Shown piece by piece: positions 18,450-26,621 of a DNA stretch of 39,387 nt; position 1 is the stretch's first letter, and the number at the start of each line of letters is the position of its first letter. Both the position numbers and the translations under genes were made by a program. The DNA lies in assembly GCA_011176685.1 (NCBI GenBank), contig DUED01000003.1:21837-61223 (forward strand), given 5' to 3'. Source of the DNA: Anaerolineae bacterium. Its GTDB lineage: Bacteria > Chloroflexota > Anaerolineae > Anaerolineales > Anaerolineaceae. A model generated the notes under the pieces. That model was given only the letters and a program-made list of their open reading frames with translations, ran no database searches and had not been told where the DNA came from.

Positions 18450-19403
18450 ATGACCAATAAAAAGTTACCAAACAAGATTATGTTTTCTATCATTGCTCCA
18501 GTTTTCAATGAGGTTGAGAGTTTGCCTGAGTTCTACCAACAGGTAAAAAAGGTGATGAACTCAACCAGAGCGAGCTGGGAGCTTCTTCTAATAGACGATG
18601 GTTCAACAGATGGCTCAACAGATCTCATGCGTAAGTTGGCAGCAAAAGATAAGCATGTCCGAGCGATCATTTTTGCCCGTAATTTTGGTCACCAGATTGC
18701 GGTAACTGCTGGAATGGATTACTCGGTGGGGAATGCGGTGGTAATTATCGACGCTGATTTGCAAGATCCACCGGAAGTAATTTTGGAATTAATTGAAAAG
18801 TGGAAGGAAGGAAATCAAGTTGTATACGCTGTACGGCGGAAAAGGGAAGGAGAAAGCTGGTTCAAGGTCTTTACCGCATCACTTTTTTACCGCGTTATCC
18901 ATCGCATAACTGATGTAAATATTCCTTTAGACACCGGGGATTTCCGCTTGGTAGATCTACATGTTGTAGACGTAATGCGAACGATGCGAGAACGACATCG
19001 ATTCTTGCGTGGCATGTCCGCCTGGGTGGGTTTCAAGCAAATAGGCGTTGAGTATGATCGTAAGGAACGCTTTGCTGGCAAGACAAAATATCCTTTCAAG
19101 AAAATGCTCAAGTTAGCGTTGAATGCAGTAACCAGCTTTTCTTATTTTCCTTTACAACTGGCTACAATATTTGGTTTTTTGTGTGCAGGGTTAAGTATTT
19201 TAGCGATACCGATGGTCGCTATTTTGCGCCTTTCAAACCAGGAGGCTTTCTTCGGTCAAGCAACAACGCTGGTAGCTGTTCTCTTTTTAGGTGGTGTGCA
19301 GTTGATATTCCTGGGCGTTCTGGGTGAATATGTTGGCAGAATCTACGATGAAGCAAAAGGGCGACCTTTATATGTCCTGAGTGAGGATCCCCTTAAAGAA
19401 TAA
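18450..19403 (+). CDS. Family 2 glycosyltransferase, GtrB/DPM1-like
   Basis: 317 aa. GT-A domain with IIAPVFNEVESLP, LLIDDGSTDGS, the metal-binding DADLQDPPE and LDTGDFRLVD, followed by two C-terminal membrane helices (around 235-300) and LGEYVGRIYDEAKGRPLYV. This layout is that of bactoprenol-glucosyl or dolichyl-mannosyl phosphate synthases. It is oriented with the purine operon and closely packed (27 bases after the previous stop, 19 before the next start), but its function has no evident link to purines. No flippase or acceptor gene is beside it. Confidence 0.9.
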   Translation: MTNKKLPNKIMFSIIAPVFNEVESLPEFYQQVKKVMNSTRASWELLLIDDGSTDGSTDLMRKLAAKDKHVRAIIFARNFGHQIAVTAGMDYSVGNAVVIIDADLQDPPEVILELIEKWKEGNQVVYAVRRKREGESWFKVFTASLFYRVIHRITDVNIPLDTGDFRLVDLHVVDVMRTMRERHRFLRGMSAWVGFKQIGVEYDRKERFAGKTKYPFKKMLKLALNAVTSFSYFPLQLATIFGFLCAGLSILAIPMVAILRLSNQEAFFGQATTLVAVLFLGGVQLIFLGVLGEYVGRIYDEAKGRPLYVLSEDPLKE

Positions 19404-19422
19404 AAAAAATCGGAGTATTGGC

Positions 19423-20889
19423 ATGGCAAAAATTAACCTAGAGATTTTACATGAACAATTGGAAAATACAATAAAACGTGCACGAGAACGGAATATTATT
19501 ATTCCGACTTTTGCGCAGATGAAGAATCCTGAATTAATCCCAGAGAAAATTAAAAAAGAATTAGCACAAATTGGCTTATGGGATATCAATCCACGAAATC
19601 TATTCCGCATCACATGGAAAAATGAGCCAGTTGAAAAAGGCGGCTTATTTAGCAATATAAATTATTTAGAATTACCAAAGAGTCTGACAGGTGTGGATGC
19701 GCGTATTATTGTTCTAGTAGGAAAATGGTTCCCTACTGGCTCACATAAAGTAGGCGCGACGTTTGGTTGTTTGGTACCTCGTTTAATATCCGGACAGTTT
19801 GATCCAATTAATCAAAAGGCAGTTTGGCCATCTACTGGGAATTACTGCCGTGGAGGTGCATATAATGCCACCTTATTAGCTTGTGAATCGATCGCTATTT
19901 TACCAGAAGGGATGAGCAAAGAGCGTTTTGATTGGTTGAAGACTGTTGCGGGGGATGTTATTGCGACTCCTGGTACTGAATCCAACGTGAAAGAGATCTT
20001 TGATAAATGCTGGGAACTGCGTGCCACTGGTGAAGATATTGTCATATTCAATCAGTTTGATGAGTTTGGTAACTACTTATGGCATTATGATATTACTGGT
20101 CATGCAATGGAGGAAGTCCTTGAGCAAGTGCTCGGTTCGGAAGATACTTATCGCGGTGTTGCACTCACTACTGGATCGTCAGGGACAATTGGCTGTGGTG
20201 ATTACATCAAGCAAATTTTTCCCACCAGCAAAATTGTAGCAGGCGAAGCACTACAGTGCCCTACACTCATGGAAAATGGGTATGGAGCACATCGCATAGA
20301 GGGTATTGGTGACAAACATGTTCCCTGGATCCATAACGTTAAAAATACAGATATGATCATGGCAGTTGATGACAATGCGGTGGTCAATCTTGCGCGATTA
20401 TTTAATGAACCAGCAGGAAAACACTATTTAGAAAGCAGAGGGATTCCAGAGAGTCTTACATCGCAACTGCACTTGGTTGGTTTTTCAGGCATAGCAAATA
20501 TAATTTTGTGCATCAAAATGGCAAAGTACTACGAAATGGGTGAACATGATGTCATTTTAAGTATTTTGACAGACTCTATGGAGCTCTATCAGAGCCGGTT
20601 GAAGGAAATGCATGCAGAATATGGGCAATATACTGAAATGGATGCAGCAGCTCACTTTGCGCAATACCTGAAGGGTATCAATGTAGAACATCTTCAAGAA
20701 TTGACCTACACTGATCGCCGCAGAGTTCATAATCTTAAATACTTTACCTGGGTCGAACAGCAAGGAAAAACCTATGAAGAGATAATGGCGCAATGGTACG
20801 ATCCGAATTATTGGACTGATTTTCAAGAGCAGATTTTGGATATTGACGTGTTAATAAACGATTTCAATGAAAAAGTGGGTTTGCTCTGA
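19423..20889 (+). CDS. PLP-dependent enzyme, tryptophan synthase beta/cysteine synthase superfamily
   Basis: 488 aa from the ATG at 19423, which follows CGGAG; an in-frame ATG at 19381 would overlap the glycosyltransferase and lacks a site. PLP lysine most likely in PTGSHKVGATFG; the phosphate loop region is WPSTGNYCRGGAYNATLLA and a second glycine-rich loop is TTGSSGTIGCGDYI. It is longer than ordinary cysteine synthases because of a C-terminal section (about 400-488) rich in aromatic and acidic residues. I recognise it only as an uncharacterised branch of fold-type II. Its place in the operon suggests that it acts on an amino acid left after decarbamoylation. Confidence 0.8.
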   Translation: MAKINLEILHEQLENTIKRARERNIIIPTFAQMKNPELIPEKIKKELAQIGLWDINPRNLFRITWKNEPVEKGGLFSNINYLELPKSLTGVDARIIVLVGKWFPTGSHKVGATFGCLVPRLISGQFDPINQKAVWPSTGNYCRGGAYNATLLACESIAILPEGMSKERFDWLKTVAGDVIATPGTESNVKEIFDKCWELRATGEDIVIFNQFDEFGNYLWHYDITGHAMEEVLEQVLGSEDTYRGVALTTGSSGTIGCGDYIKQIFPTSKIVAGEALQCPTLMENGYGAHRIEGIGDKHVPWIHNVKNTDMIMAVDDNAVVNLARLFNEPAGKHYLESRGIPESLTSQLHLVGFSGIANIILCIKMAKYYEMGEHDVILSILTDSMELYQSRLKEMHAEYGQYTEMDAAAHFAQYLKGINVEHLQELTYTDRRRVHNLKYFTWVEQQGKTYEEIMAQWYDPNYWTDFQEQILDIDVLINDFNEKVGLL

Positions 20890-20944
20890 AAAATCCATTA
20901 TCCATAATATCAGTAGTATAAATTGAGGGAGTGGAGCAGTTTTT

Positions 20945-21532
20945 ATGTCAAATGAGATGGAAGGATATCCGGCAAGCTCTGACCTTGTTCTTGTTTCAAT
21001 TATTCCATCTCCTCACGATTTAGAGATTGCTCGTGTGTTAGGTTGGTATCGAATCCCGCTAAGATATGCGCCAAAGATTGTGCATGTGGATTTTTTAGCT
21101 TTTTATCAGCCCGGTTCTTTTGGTATAAACAACCGTTGGCAGATCAGGCATATTGCTGCTGTACGCGGTGTGGAACTTACAACTCGTGGGGAGTTGTTAA
21201 GAGATGAACCTGATCATCCCAGGGCACATGAAGAGTATTATAAACTTCAAATTGGGCCACTAATCGCTTTGCCCAAATCGATTAGAGCCGGGAAGTGGAA
21301 AAGAATAACATTTATTTATACAATGGGAGATTTATTGCTGAGGGCAAAAACTATGAGTGATTTGGTAGTCAGAAATGCCCAACGAGAAATTCTGTGGAGG
21401 ACCATTCGAGAGCGCGCGTATAAGCAAGGTGAGTATTCTACCGAAATGCAAATAGAAGATCCGGATATCCTGAAATATTTAAGCGAATTGCAATTATTGG
21501 CTGAAGAGAGTGAATGGTATCAAACAATTTAA
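20945..21532 (+). CDS. Conserved hypothetical protein of the purine cluster
   Basis: 195 aa, soluble, no signal peptide or membrane segment, and no domain I can name. Notable stretches are IIPSPHDLEIARVLGWYRIP, HVDFLAFYQPGSFG and RDEPDHPRAHEEYYKLQIGP. The first has a His/Asp-Leu-Glu pattern, the last a cluster of acidic and His residues. The site GGGAGTGGAG precedes ATG 20945. It lies between a PLP enzyme and the dihydropyrimidinase with short gaps, so it is translated with the operon. It could be an uncharacterised enzyme or an accessory protein; no function is assigned. Confidence 0.75.
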   Translation: MSNEMEGYPASSDLVLVSIIPSPHDLEIARVLGWYRIPLRYAPKIVHVDFLAFYQPGSFGINNRWQIRHIAAVRGVELTTRGELLRDEPDHPRAHEEYYKLQIGPLIALPKSIRAGKWKRITFIYTMGDLLLRAKTMSDLVVRNAQREILWRTIRERAYKQGEYSTEMQIEDPDILKYLSELQLLAEESEWYQTI

Positions 21533-21573
21533 TTTAAATAAAAGGAATATTTTTGCATTATGAGGAACATAAG

Positions 21574-22992
21574 ATGGCTGTATTGATCAAATCTGGCACA
21601 TTAATTACCGCAGCTGAGGTTTTCAAGGCAGATATTCTCATTCAGGGGGAAAGAATAACCGCTATTGGGAAGAATATTCCTGCGCCAACTGACAGTACAA
21701 TTATTGATGCAAAGGGTAAGTACGTGATGCCTGGCGGGGTTGATGTACACACGCATTTCGACTTGCCAATGTTTGGAACAGTTTCATCTGATGACCATTA
21801 TACTGGTCATAAAGCAGCTGCATTTGGGGGAACAACAACTGTAATAGATTTTGTGCCGCAAGATACAGGCCCATTATTGAAAAATGTTGAATTATGGCAT
21901 GAGAAAGCAGATGAGAAAGCTGCAATTGACTTCAGTTTTCATATGAATATTACGCACCTAGATTCGCGAGTAGAGAAGGAAATACCCGATCTAATTAATG
22001 AAGGTATTACTAGTTTAAAGGTCTTTACTGCTTACAATAACCGTCTCCGTTTACTTGATGGGGAAATATTCAAGGTTCTACGTATAGCACGCACACATGG
22101 CTTTTTAGTAATGGTGCATGCAGAGAATGGGGATGTGATTGAAATCCTGGTTAAAGAAGCTCTGGAAGGGGGGCATCTTAGCCCGGAATGGCATGCACTC
22201 ACACGCCCTGCAGAGAGTGCAATAGAAGCGGTATTCCGAGCAATTATGCTTGCAAAGCAAGCAGACGCGCCGCTGTATATTGTGCATATGAATACGACTG
22301 GAGGAGTTGGCGAGGTCCGACGCACGCGGCAGATGAATTTGCCGGTTATGGGTGAAACATGCCCTCAATATCTATTTTTCAATAAGAAACACTTACTGAG
22401 AAAGGATGGAGCAAAATGGATTTGTTCTCCACCCATGCGTTCTCCTGAGGATAATGAGGGAATTTGGCAGGCTCTTGCGGATGGTACATTACAAGTTATT
22501 AGTACAGATCACTGTCCATTTTTTTATGATGGTACGAAGCCGATTGAATACGAGGGCGAAAAGATTGCTATCCCGGGAAAGGAATTAGGAAAGGGCGACT
22601 TCACAAAGATCCCCAACGGGTTGCCCGGAGTTGGGGATCGCCTACCGATAATATGGACCTATGGAGTGGGTAAAAAACGTATTACTCCAAACCAATTTGT
22701 ACAGTTGAACAGTACCAATCCAGCGAAGATATTTGGATTGTATCCCCAGAAAGGAACTTTAGTACCAGGTTCAGATGCAGATATCTTGATATGGGATCCT
22801 GAGAAGGTGATCAAGTATGGAGTGGAAATAGCCCAGCATTGTACTGACTATAATTTATTCGAGGGATGGAAATTGAAGGGGTTTGTAGAAAAAGTTTTTT
22901 TACGCGGAAAATTAATTGTTGATGGTCGAAAATGGTTTGGTAGACGTGGAATGGGGAAGTTTGTGTTTTGTGCTGAACCGATGGTTCTCTAA
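21574..22992 (+). CDS. hyuA: Dihydropyrimidinase / hydantoinase
   Basis: 472 aa from ATG 21574 (GAGGA upstream); a TTG at 21553 would add seven residues. Cyclic-amide hydrolase that opens dihydropyrimidine or hydantoin rings to N-carbamoyl amino acids. Dinuclear zinc ligands are visible: HxH in GGVDVHTHFD, the carboxylated Lys in SLKVFTAY, His in VHAENGD and YIVHMNTT, and Asp in STDHCPF. In purine clusters this enzyme opens the five-membered or hydantoin-like ring and supplies a ureido acid to YgeY and YgeW; the exact ring here is unknown. It ends 14 bases before the membrane module. Confidence 0.92.
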   Translation: MAVLIKSGTLITAAEVFKADILIQGERITAIGKNIPAPTDSTIIDAKGKYVMPGGVDVHTHFDLPMFGTVSSDDHYTGHKAAAFGGTTTVIDFVPQDTGPLLKNVELWHEKADEKAAIDFSFHMNITHLDSRVEKEIPDLINEGITSLKVFTAYNNRLRLLDGEIFKVLRIARTHGFLVMVHAENGDVIEILVKEALEGGHLSPEWHALTRPAESAIEAVFRAIMLAKQADAPLYIVHMNTTGGVGEVRRTRQMNLPVMGETCPQYLFFNKKHLLRKDGAKWICSPPMRSPEDNEGIWQALADGTLQVISTDHCPFFYDGTKPIEYEGEKIAIPGKELGKGDFTKIPNGLPGVGDRLPIIWTYGVGKKRITPNQFVQLNSTNPAKIFGLYPQKGTLVPGSDADILIWDPEKVIKYGVEIAQHCTDYNLFEGWKLKGFVEKVFLRGKLIVDGRKWFGRRGMGKFVFCAEPMVL

Positions 22993-23006
22993 GAAATATA
23001 TTATCG

Positions 23007-24587
23007 ATGTTGTTTGCTGTAATTGAATTTATTATGCTAATAGGTATGATAGGGGGAATAATTATGCATTTACGTGGAGTACGATTGGCCTATGTGTGGC
23101 TGATAATAACTTCCTTCATAGCTATTCCTTGGTTGTTCTTATTATTTATACCATTATCCTCCTTTCAACCGATTATTTCAGGTCAATCGCTTGTAGCTCC
23201 TTTACAAAAAACAATCCTTGCTTTCAGACTGGATAAAACTTCGTGGGCAATGGTATTCAGCTTTTTGACCTGGATACTCTCTTATTTGTTGACCGCAGTT
23301 ATACGATTAGATAAGGAAAGAGATCCATTCAGCTGGATCAGCATAATTCTCATTTTCATGCCTACTGTATTTTCGTTCTCGGCACAGAACATCATCAGCC
23401 TAATAATTTTCTGGACGCTATCTGATATCTTGGAGATTGTTTATCGGTTAAGAAAAAACAGGAGACTGTTTGAGCACCGAAGGAATATACTTCAATACCT
23501 CTTACGCTTGATTTCGACGTTTCTGGCGATCTGGTTTGACCTTGGCGTTCAGACATTACCTTTAAACCCTCTCCTCAACCACAAGGAATTATTGCTGGTG
23601 TTTATTGTCGTTTTCAGGTCATCAGTCTTGCCCATTGTTTCTTCTAAAAATACAGATAGTGGCCTAAATTTAGCAGAAGAATTCTTTTTACGGGCGATAC
23701 AATTTTCTTATGGATTAGGATTTTTGTCATTTGCCAACGAAATCACTTTGGAAGGAATGGGTTTCTTTGTTCTTTTATTTATACTTTTTATTCTTATCAT
23801 CTTTTCTGGCTATGTTTGGGCTAAACAAAAGGATTTGTCAGAAGGAATATCAGTTCAACCATTGTTCTTTATAAGCTTGGCATTAATTTCTCATTTTCTT
23901 GGGTATTCTGATGTTTTCCCTATCTTTTCATTGTTGTTTATGTTTAATGCTGGTTTTTTATCTCTCTACAGCTTTAAAGAATTAAAAATTCCTTTCTTAT
24001 TAATAATTAGTTTGGTCCTGATTTCAGGATTACCTTTTAGTTTCCCATTTTTCGTTTTCAATTATTTGCTAATTTCTGAACATAGTTTAATTACCACGAG
24101 TATTATTTTTATCCCTTACGTATTTGCAATTCTTGGTTTTTTGAGAAAAAGTGCAGTCTTGAAGGTTTCAATAAAAACCTTTGAGCCATTGCATAAAACT
24201 ATATATTTAATTGGGCTTCTTCTCTTAATAGTATCTGCAGCTGTGATTGTGATGAGGAATTATTTAGACCAATTAGTACTGCAAGGAATTTGGTGGGTAA
24301 GTCTCATTCCCTTTATATTTGCGCTTTTCTTATATTTTCTTTATTGGAAAAATGTAAAGGAGATCTACCCCAAAGAAAAAACGAATAGTAAAATTTCTGC
24401 TTTACTTTTTATTACTAATTTTCTGCAACTTGATTGGTTGACTGTAATTAGTTTGGGAATTTTCAGGATATTACGAAATGTTACCAGTGGTATTAATTCC
24501 CTTTTGGAGGGAGAAGGTGGAATCCTCTGGAGTATATTAATTCTTGTTCTGCTTATTTCAATCTTTCAGACGGTCGGGACGACATAA
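23007..24587 (+). CDS. Complex I/antiporter-like membrane subunit (NuoL/M-related), divergent
   Basis: 526 aa, about a dozen or more membrane helices over the whole length. It looks like a very divergent antiporter-type subunit. The stretch FRSSVLPIVSSKN...LAEEFFLRAIQFSYGLGFL lines up by eye with the NuoL region GKS..LPLHTWLPDA...ALIHAATMV, with Lys replaced by Arg and the HTW motif lost. The GluTM5 region (FWTLSDILE) has Thr where NuoL has Glu. It starts 14 bases after hyuA, and its TGA/ATG overlap with the next gene suggests coupling. The start ATG 23007 has no clear ribosome site. Assignment rests on weak similarity plus context. Confidence 0.6.
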   Translation: MLFAVIEFIMLIGMIGGIIMHLRGVRLAYVWLIITSFIAIPWLFLLFIPLSSFQPIISGQSLVAPLQKTILAFRLDKTSWAMVFSFLTWILSYLLTAVIRLDKERDPFSWISIILIFMPTVFSFSAQNIISLIIFWTLSDILEIVYRLRKNRRLFEHRRNILQYLLRLISTFLAIWFDLGVQTLPLNPLLNHKELLLVFIVVFRSSVLPIVSSKNTDSGLNLAEEFFLRAIQFSYGLGFLSFANEITLEGMGFFVLLFILFILIIFSGYVWAKQKDLSEGISVQPLFFISLALISHFLGYSDVFPIFSLLFMFNAGFLSLYSFKELKIPFLLIISLVLISGLPFSFPFFVFNYLLISEHSLITTSIIFIPYVFAILGFLRKSAVLKVSIKTFEPLHKTIYLIGLLLLIVSAAVIVMRNYLDQLVLQGIWWVSLIPFIFALFLYFLYWKNVKEIYPKEKTNSKISALLFITNFLQLDWLTVISLGIFRILRNVTSGINSLLEGEGGILWSILILVLLISIFQTVGTT

Positions 24588-25168
24588 TGCTTATCAATGT
24601 TTTTGTCTATTTATTAATCGCAATTGCCATAATTGTTCCTTCTTATGTGCTTATAAGTTCTAACTTGCGTTTGAGCTTGGCGAGCCTGGCTGTTCAATAT
24701 CTGGTAGTTTTTGTGACAATAATCCAGGTATGGCCTTTACCATTATCCGCAGTATTGCTAGTATCAGGATGGATGGCGGTAGCAGTGATTGGAAGTATGA
24801 ATTCCCCAGATAGCATTAGTCAAGAGAGAGGCAGATCGGAAATAATTTTTCGCTTATTCTCATCATTATTAATATGCACTTTTATTTTTACCCTCTCCCC
24901 ACAAATCAAGTTGTGGCTACCTATTCCGGATAGCTTTATCCTGATTGGATTGATATTCTTTTGTATTGGATTATTGCAGACTGGCATGTCCAGTGAGCCA
25001 ATCAAAATCATTATCGGTTTGCTCACATTATTATCCGGGTTTGAGGTGGTTTATGCAGCTTTGGAAGGTTCTGCTCTAGTTACGGGTTTTCTTGCTGCTA
25101 TTCATTTGTCAATTGCAACAATTGGTTCAATCCTTGCTGCTCAGGCTACTTCTGGAGAAATGCTATGA
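24587..25168 (+). CDS. Small membrane subunit, HyfE/NuoK-like
   Basis: 193 aa, about six membrane helices. The second half (LIFFCIGLLQTGMSSEPIKIIIGLLTLLSGFEVVY...) resembles HyfE/NuoK-type subunits: a hydrophobic helix, a short polar turn, then a helix with an acidic residue (GFEVV). Its ATG shares a base with the stop region of the upstream gene, and the following gene overlaps its end by four bases (ATGA), so the three are translationally coupled. Together with its neighbours it forms a membrane arm fragment. Identification is tentative. Confidence 0.55.
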   Translation: MLINVFVYLLIAIAIIVPSYVLISSNLRLSLASLAVQYLVVFVTIIQVWPLPLSAVLLVSGWMAVAVIGSMNSPDSISQERGRSEIIFRLFSSLLICTFIFTLSPQIKLWLPIPDSFILIGLIFFCIGLLQTGMSSEPIKIIIGLLTLLSGFEVVYAALEGSALVTGFLAAIHLSIATIGSILAAQATSGEML

Positions 25169-26559
25169 GTGCACCCCTGATTTGGATAGTTTTTCCGATC
25201 ATGATTTCTCTTTTATTGATAATTTTCGGAAAGAATACACGTATAGTCGCTGTCATTGCAGCTTTTTCCTCGTTAATACTGTGCTTAATAGCACTTCTAA
25301 TACCTAATGGAATACAGAATGGAGAAGGTCTTTTCCTATTAAAAATTGAGCCAGAATTAGAAGTATTAGGCAGACAATTTTTCCTTCCTCAGGAGGATAA
25401 CCTTCTATTAGTTCTCATTTATGGGTTTGGTGCAATTTGGTTTGCTGGGTCACTTATAAATGAAACCAGTAAATATTTTCCCTCATTAGGTATGGCTTTT
25501 CTTGCCTTGCTTATTGCAGCAGCTAGTGTGGATCCATTTTTGTATGCTGCCTTGCTGATTGAAGTAGCAGTGTTGGTTTGTATACCTTTACTGATTCGAC
25601 CTGGAAGCGTATCGAATCGTGGTATTTTCCGTTTTTTAATTTTTCAAACACTAGGTATGATTTTTATCCTTCTGTCCGGATGGTTCCTCGCAGGTGGCGA
25701 GATTGCACCAGTTAGTGAATTGCAGTTGATTCAGGCAGTTGCTTTATTGGGTTTGGGTTTTGCTTTTTGGCTGGCTATCTTTCCCTTGCATACCTGGATT
25801 CCAATGTTAATTGAAAATGTCAGACCTTACTCAGTGGGGTTCGTGTTGTCGTACCTTTCATTTGTTGGAATAATCATGTTATTGGAATTTCTTAATAGAT
25901 TTACATGGTTGCGGGAATTTATCGTAGTCTATCCGGCACTGCGTTATTTGGGTGTATTGATGATTGTTTTTGCTGGTTTTTGGTCTCTGTTTCAGAAAAA
26001 CCTTGAACGTATATTTGCTTATGCATTGATTTATGCATCTGGAAGTTCATTAATCAATATAGGATGCATACCTGATAATGGAATCTATGCATATGCCGCC
26101 AGAGTTCTGCCCAATTTTCTGGGGATACTCTTAATAAGCTGGTCAATGCAATTATTATTGACTCGCCATAAATCTTTACGCCTCGCTGAGATAACTGGAT
26201 TGGCTGATCATTTCCCCTTTACTGTAGCTGCTTTTTTAAGTGGGATTTTTACTATTTCTGGCTTACCATTATCCCCGAATTATCTAGCGAACACATTGAT
26301 GCTAGATGCTCTATCAAATTATTCGGTTGATCTAGCTTCAATTACCTTGTTAGGTACTTTTTTCCTTACCTTAACAAGTTTCCGATTGTCATTCCGCTTC
26401 TTGAGCTCCACGCAGTCTGTTATTGAGGGTAGGGAACACATCTTTGAAAAGATCACATTAGCTTTTTTCATTTGCTTGGTTATTATCCTTGGTTTCCTTA
26501 CCCCCAATTTCCTTTATGGAATGAAGTATATTTTCAAAGGTTTAAAATTTCTACTGTAA
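25165..26559 (+). CDS. Proton-antiporter-type subunit (NuoN/HyfB-like), atypical
   Basis: 464 aa, about a dozen or more membrane helices. Recognisable by IFPLHTWIPMLI, by FQKNLERIFAYALIYASGSSLINIG (the QxxLKRLLAYSSIxHxG-like region) and by GIFTISGLPLSPNYLAN (the GxPPxxGFxxK-like region). LIEVAVLVCIPLLI keeps the TM5 glutamate, but the TM7 lysine that precedes PxHxW in NuoN/NuoM is Trp (GFAFWLAIFPLHTW) and the TM12 lysine is Asn. Such losses speak against ordinary proton pumping. No NuoB, C, D, H or hydrogenase gene is near. Overlap ATGA with the previous gene. Confidence 0.75.
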   Translation: MSAPLIWIVFPIMISLLLIIFGKNTRIVAVIAAFSSLILCLIALLIPNGIQNGEGLFLLKIEPELEVLGRQFFLPQEDNLLLVLIYGFGAIWFAGSLINETSKYFPSLGMAFLALLIAAASVDPFLYAALLIEVAVLVCIPLLIRPGSVSNRGIFRFLIFQTLGMIFILLSGWFLAGGEIAPVSELQLIQAVALLGLGFAFWLAIFPLHTWIPMLIENVRPYSVGFVLSYLSFVGIIMLLEFLNRFTWLREFIVVYPALRYLGVLMIVFAGFWSLFQKNLERIFAYALIYASGSSLINIGCIPDNGIYAYAARVLPNFLGILLISWSMQLLLTRHKSLRLAEITGLADHFPFTVAAFLSGIFTISGLPLSPNYLANTLMLDALSNYSVDLASITLLGTFFLTLTSFRLSFRFLSSTQSVIEGREHIFEKITLAFFICLVIILGFLTPNFLYGMKYIFKGLKFLL

Positions 26560-26578
26560 TTATCTCCTTTGTTGGCAA

Positions 26579-26587
26579 TGATATAAT
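26579..26587 (+). promoter_or_regulatory. Extended -10 promoter for the coiled-coil gene
   Basis: TGATATAAT, identical to the element before uvrA, lies 35 bases before the ATG at 26622 and just after the membrane-module stop. No clear -35 is seen. It suggests a separate promoter for the coiled-coil/selB pair. Confidence 0.45.
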
Positions 26588-26621
26588 CGAATTCCCATCA
26601 ATAAGTCCAAAGGAAAATGAA

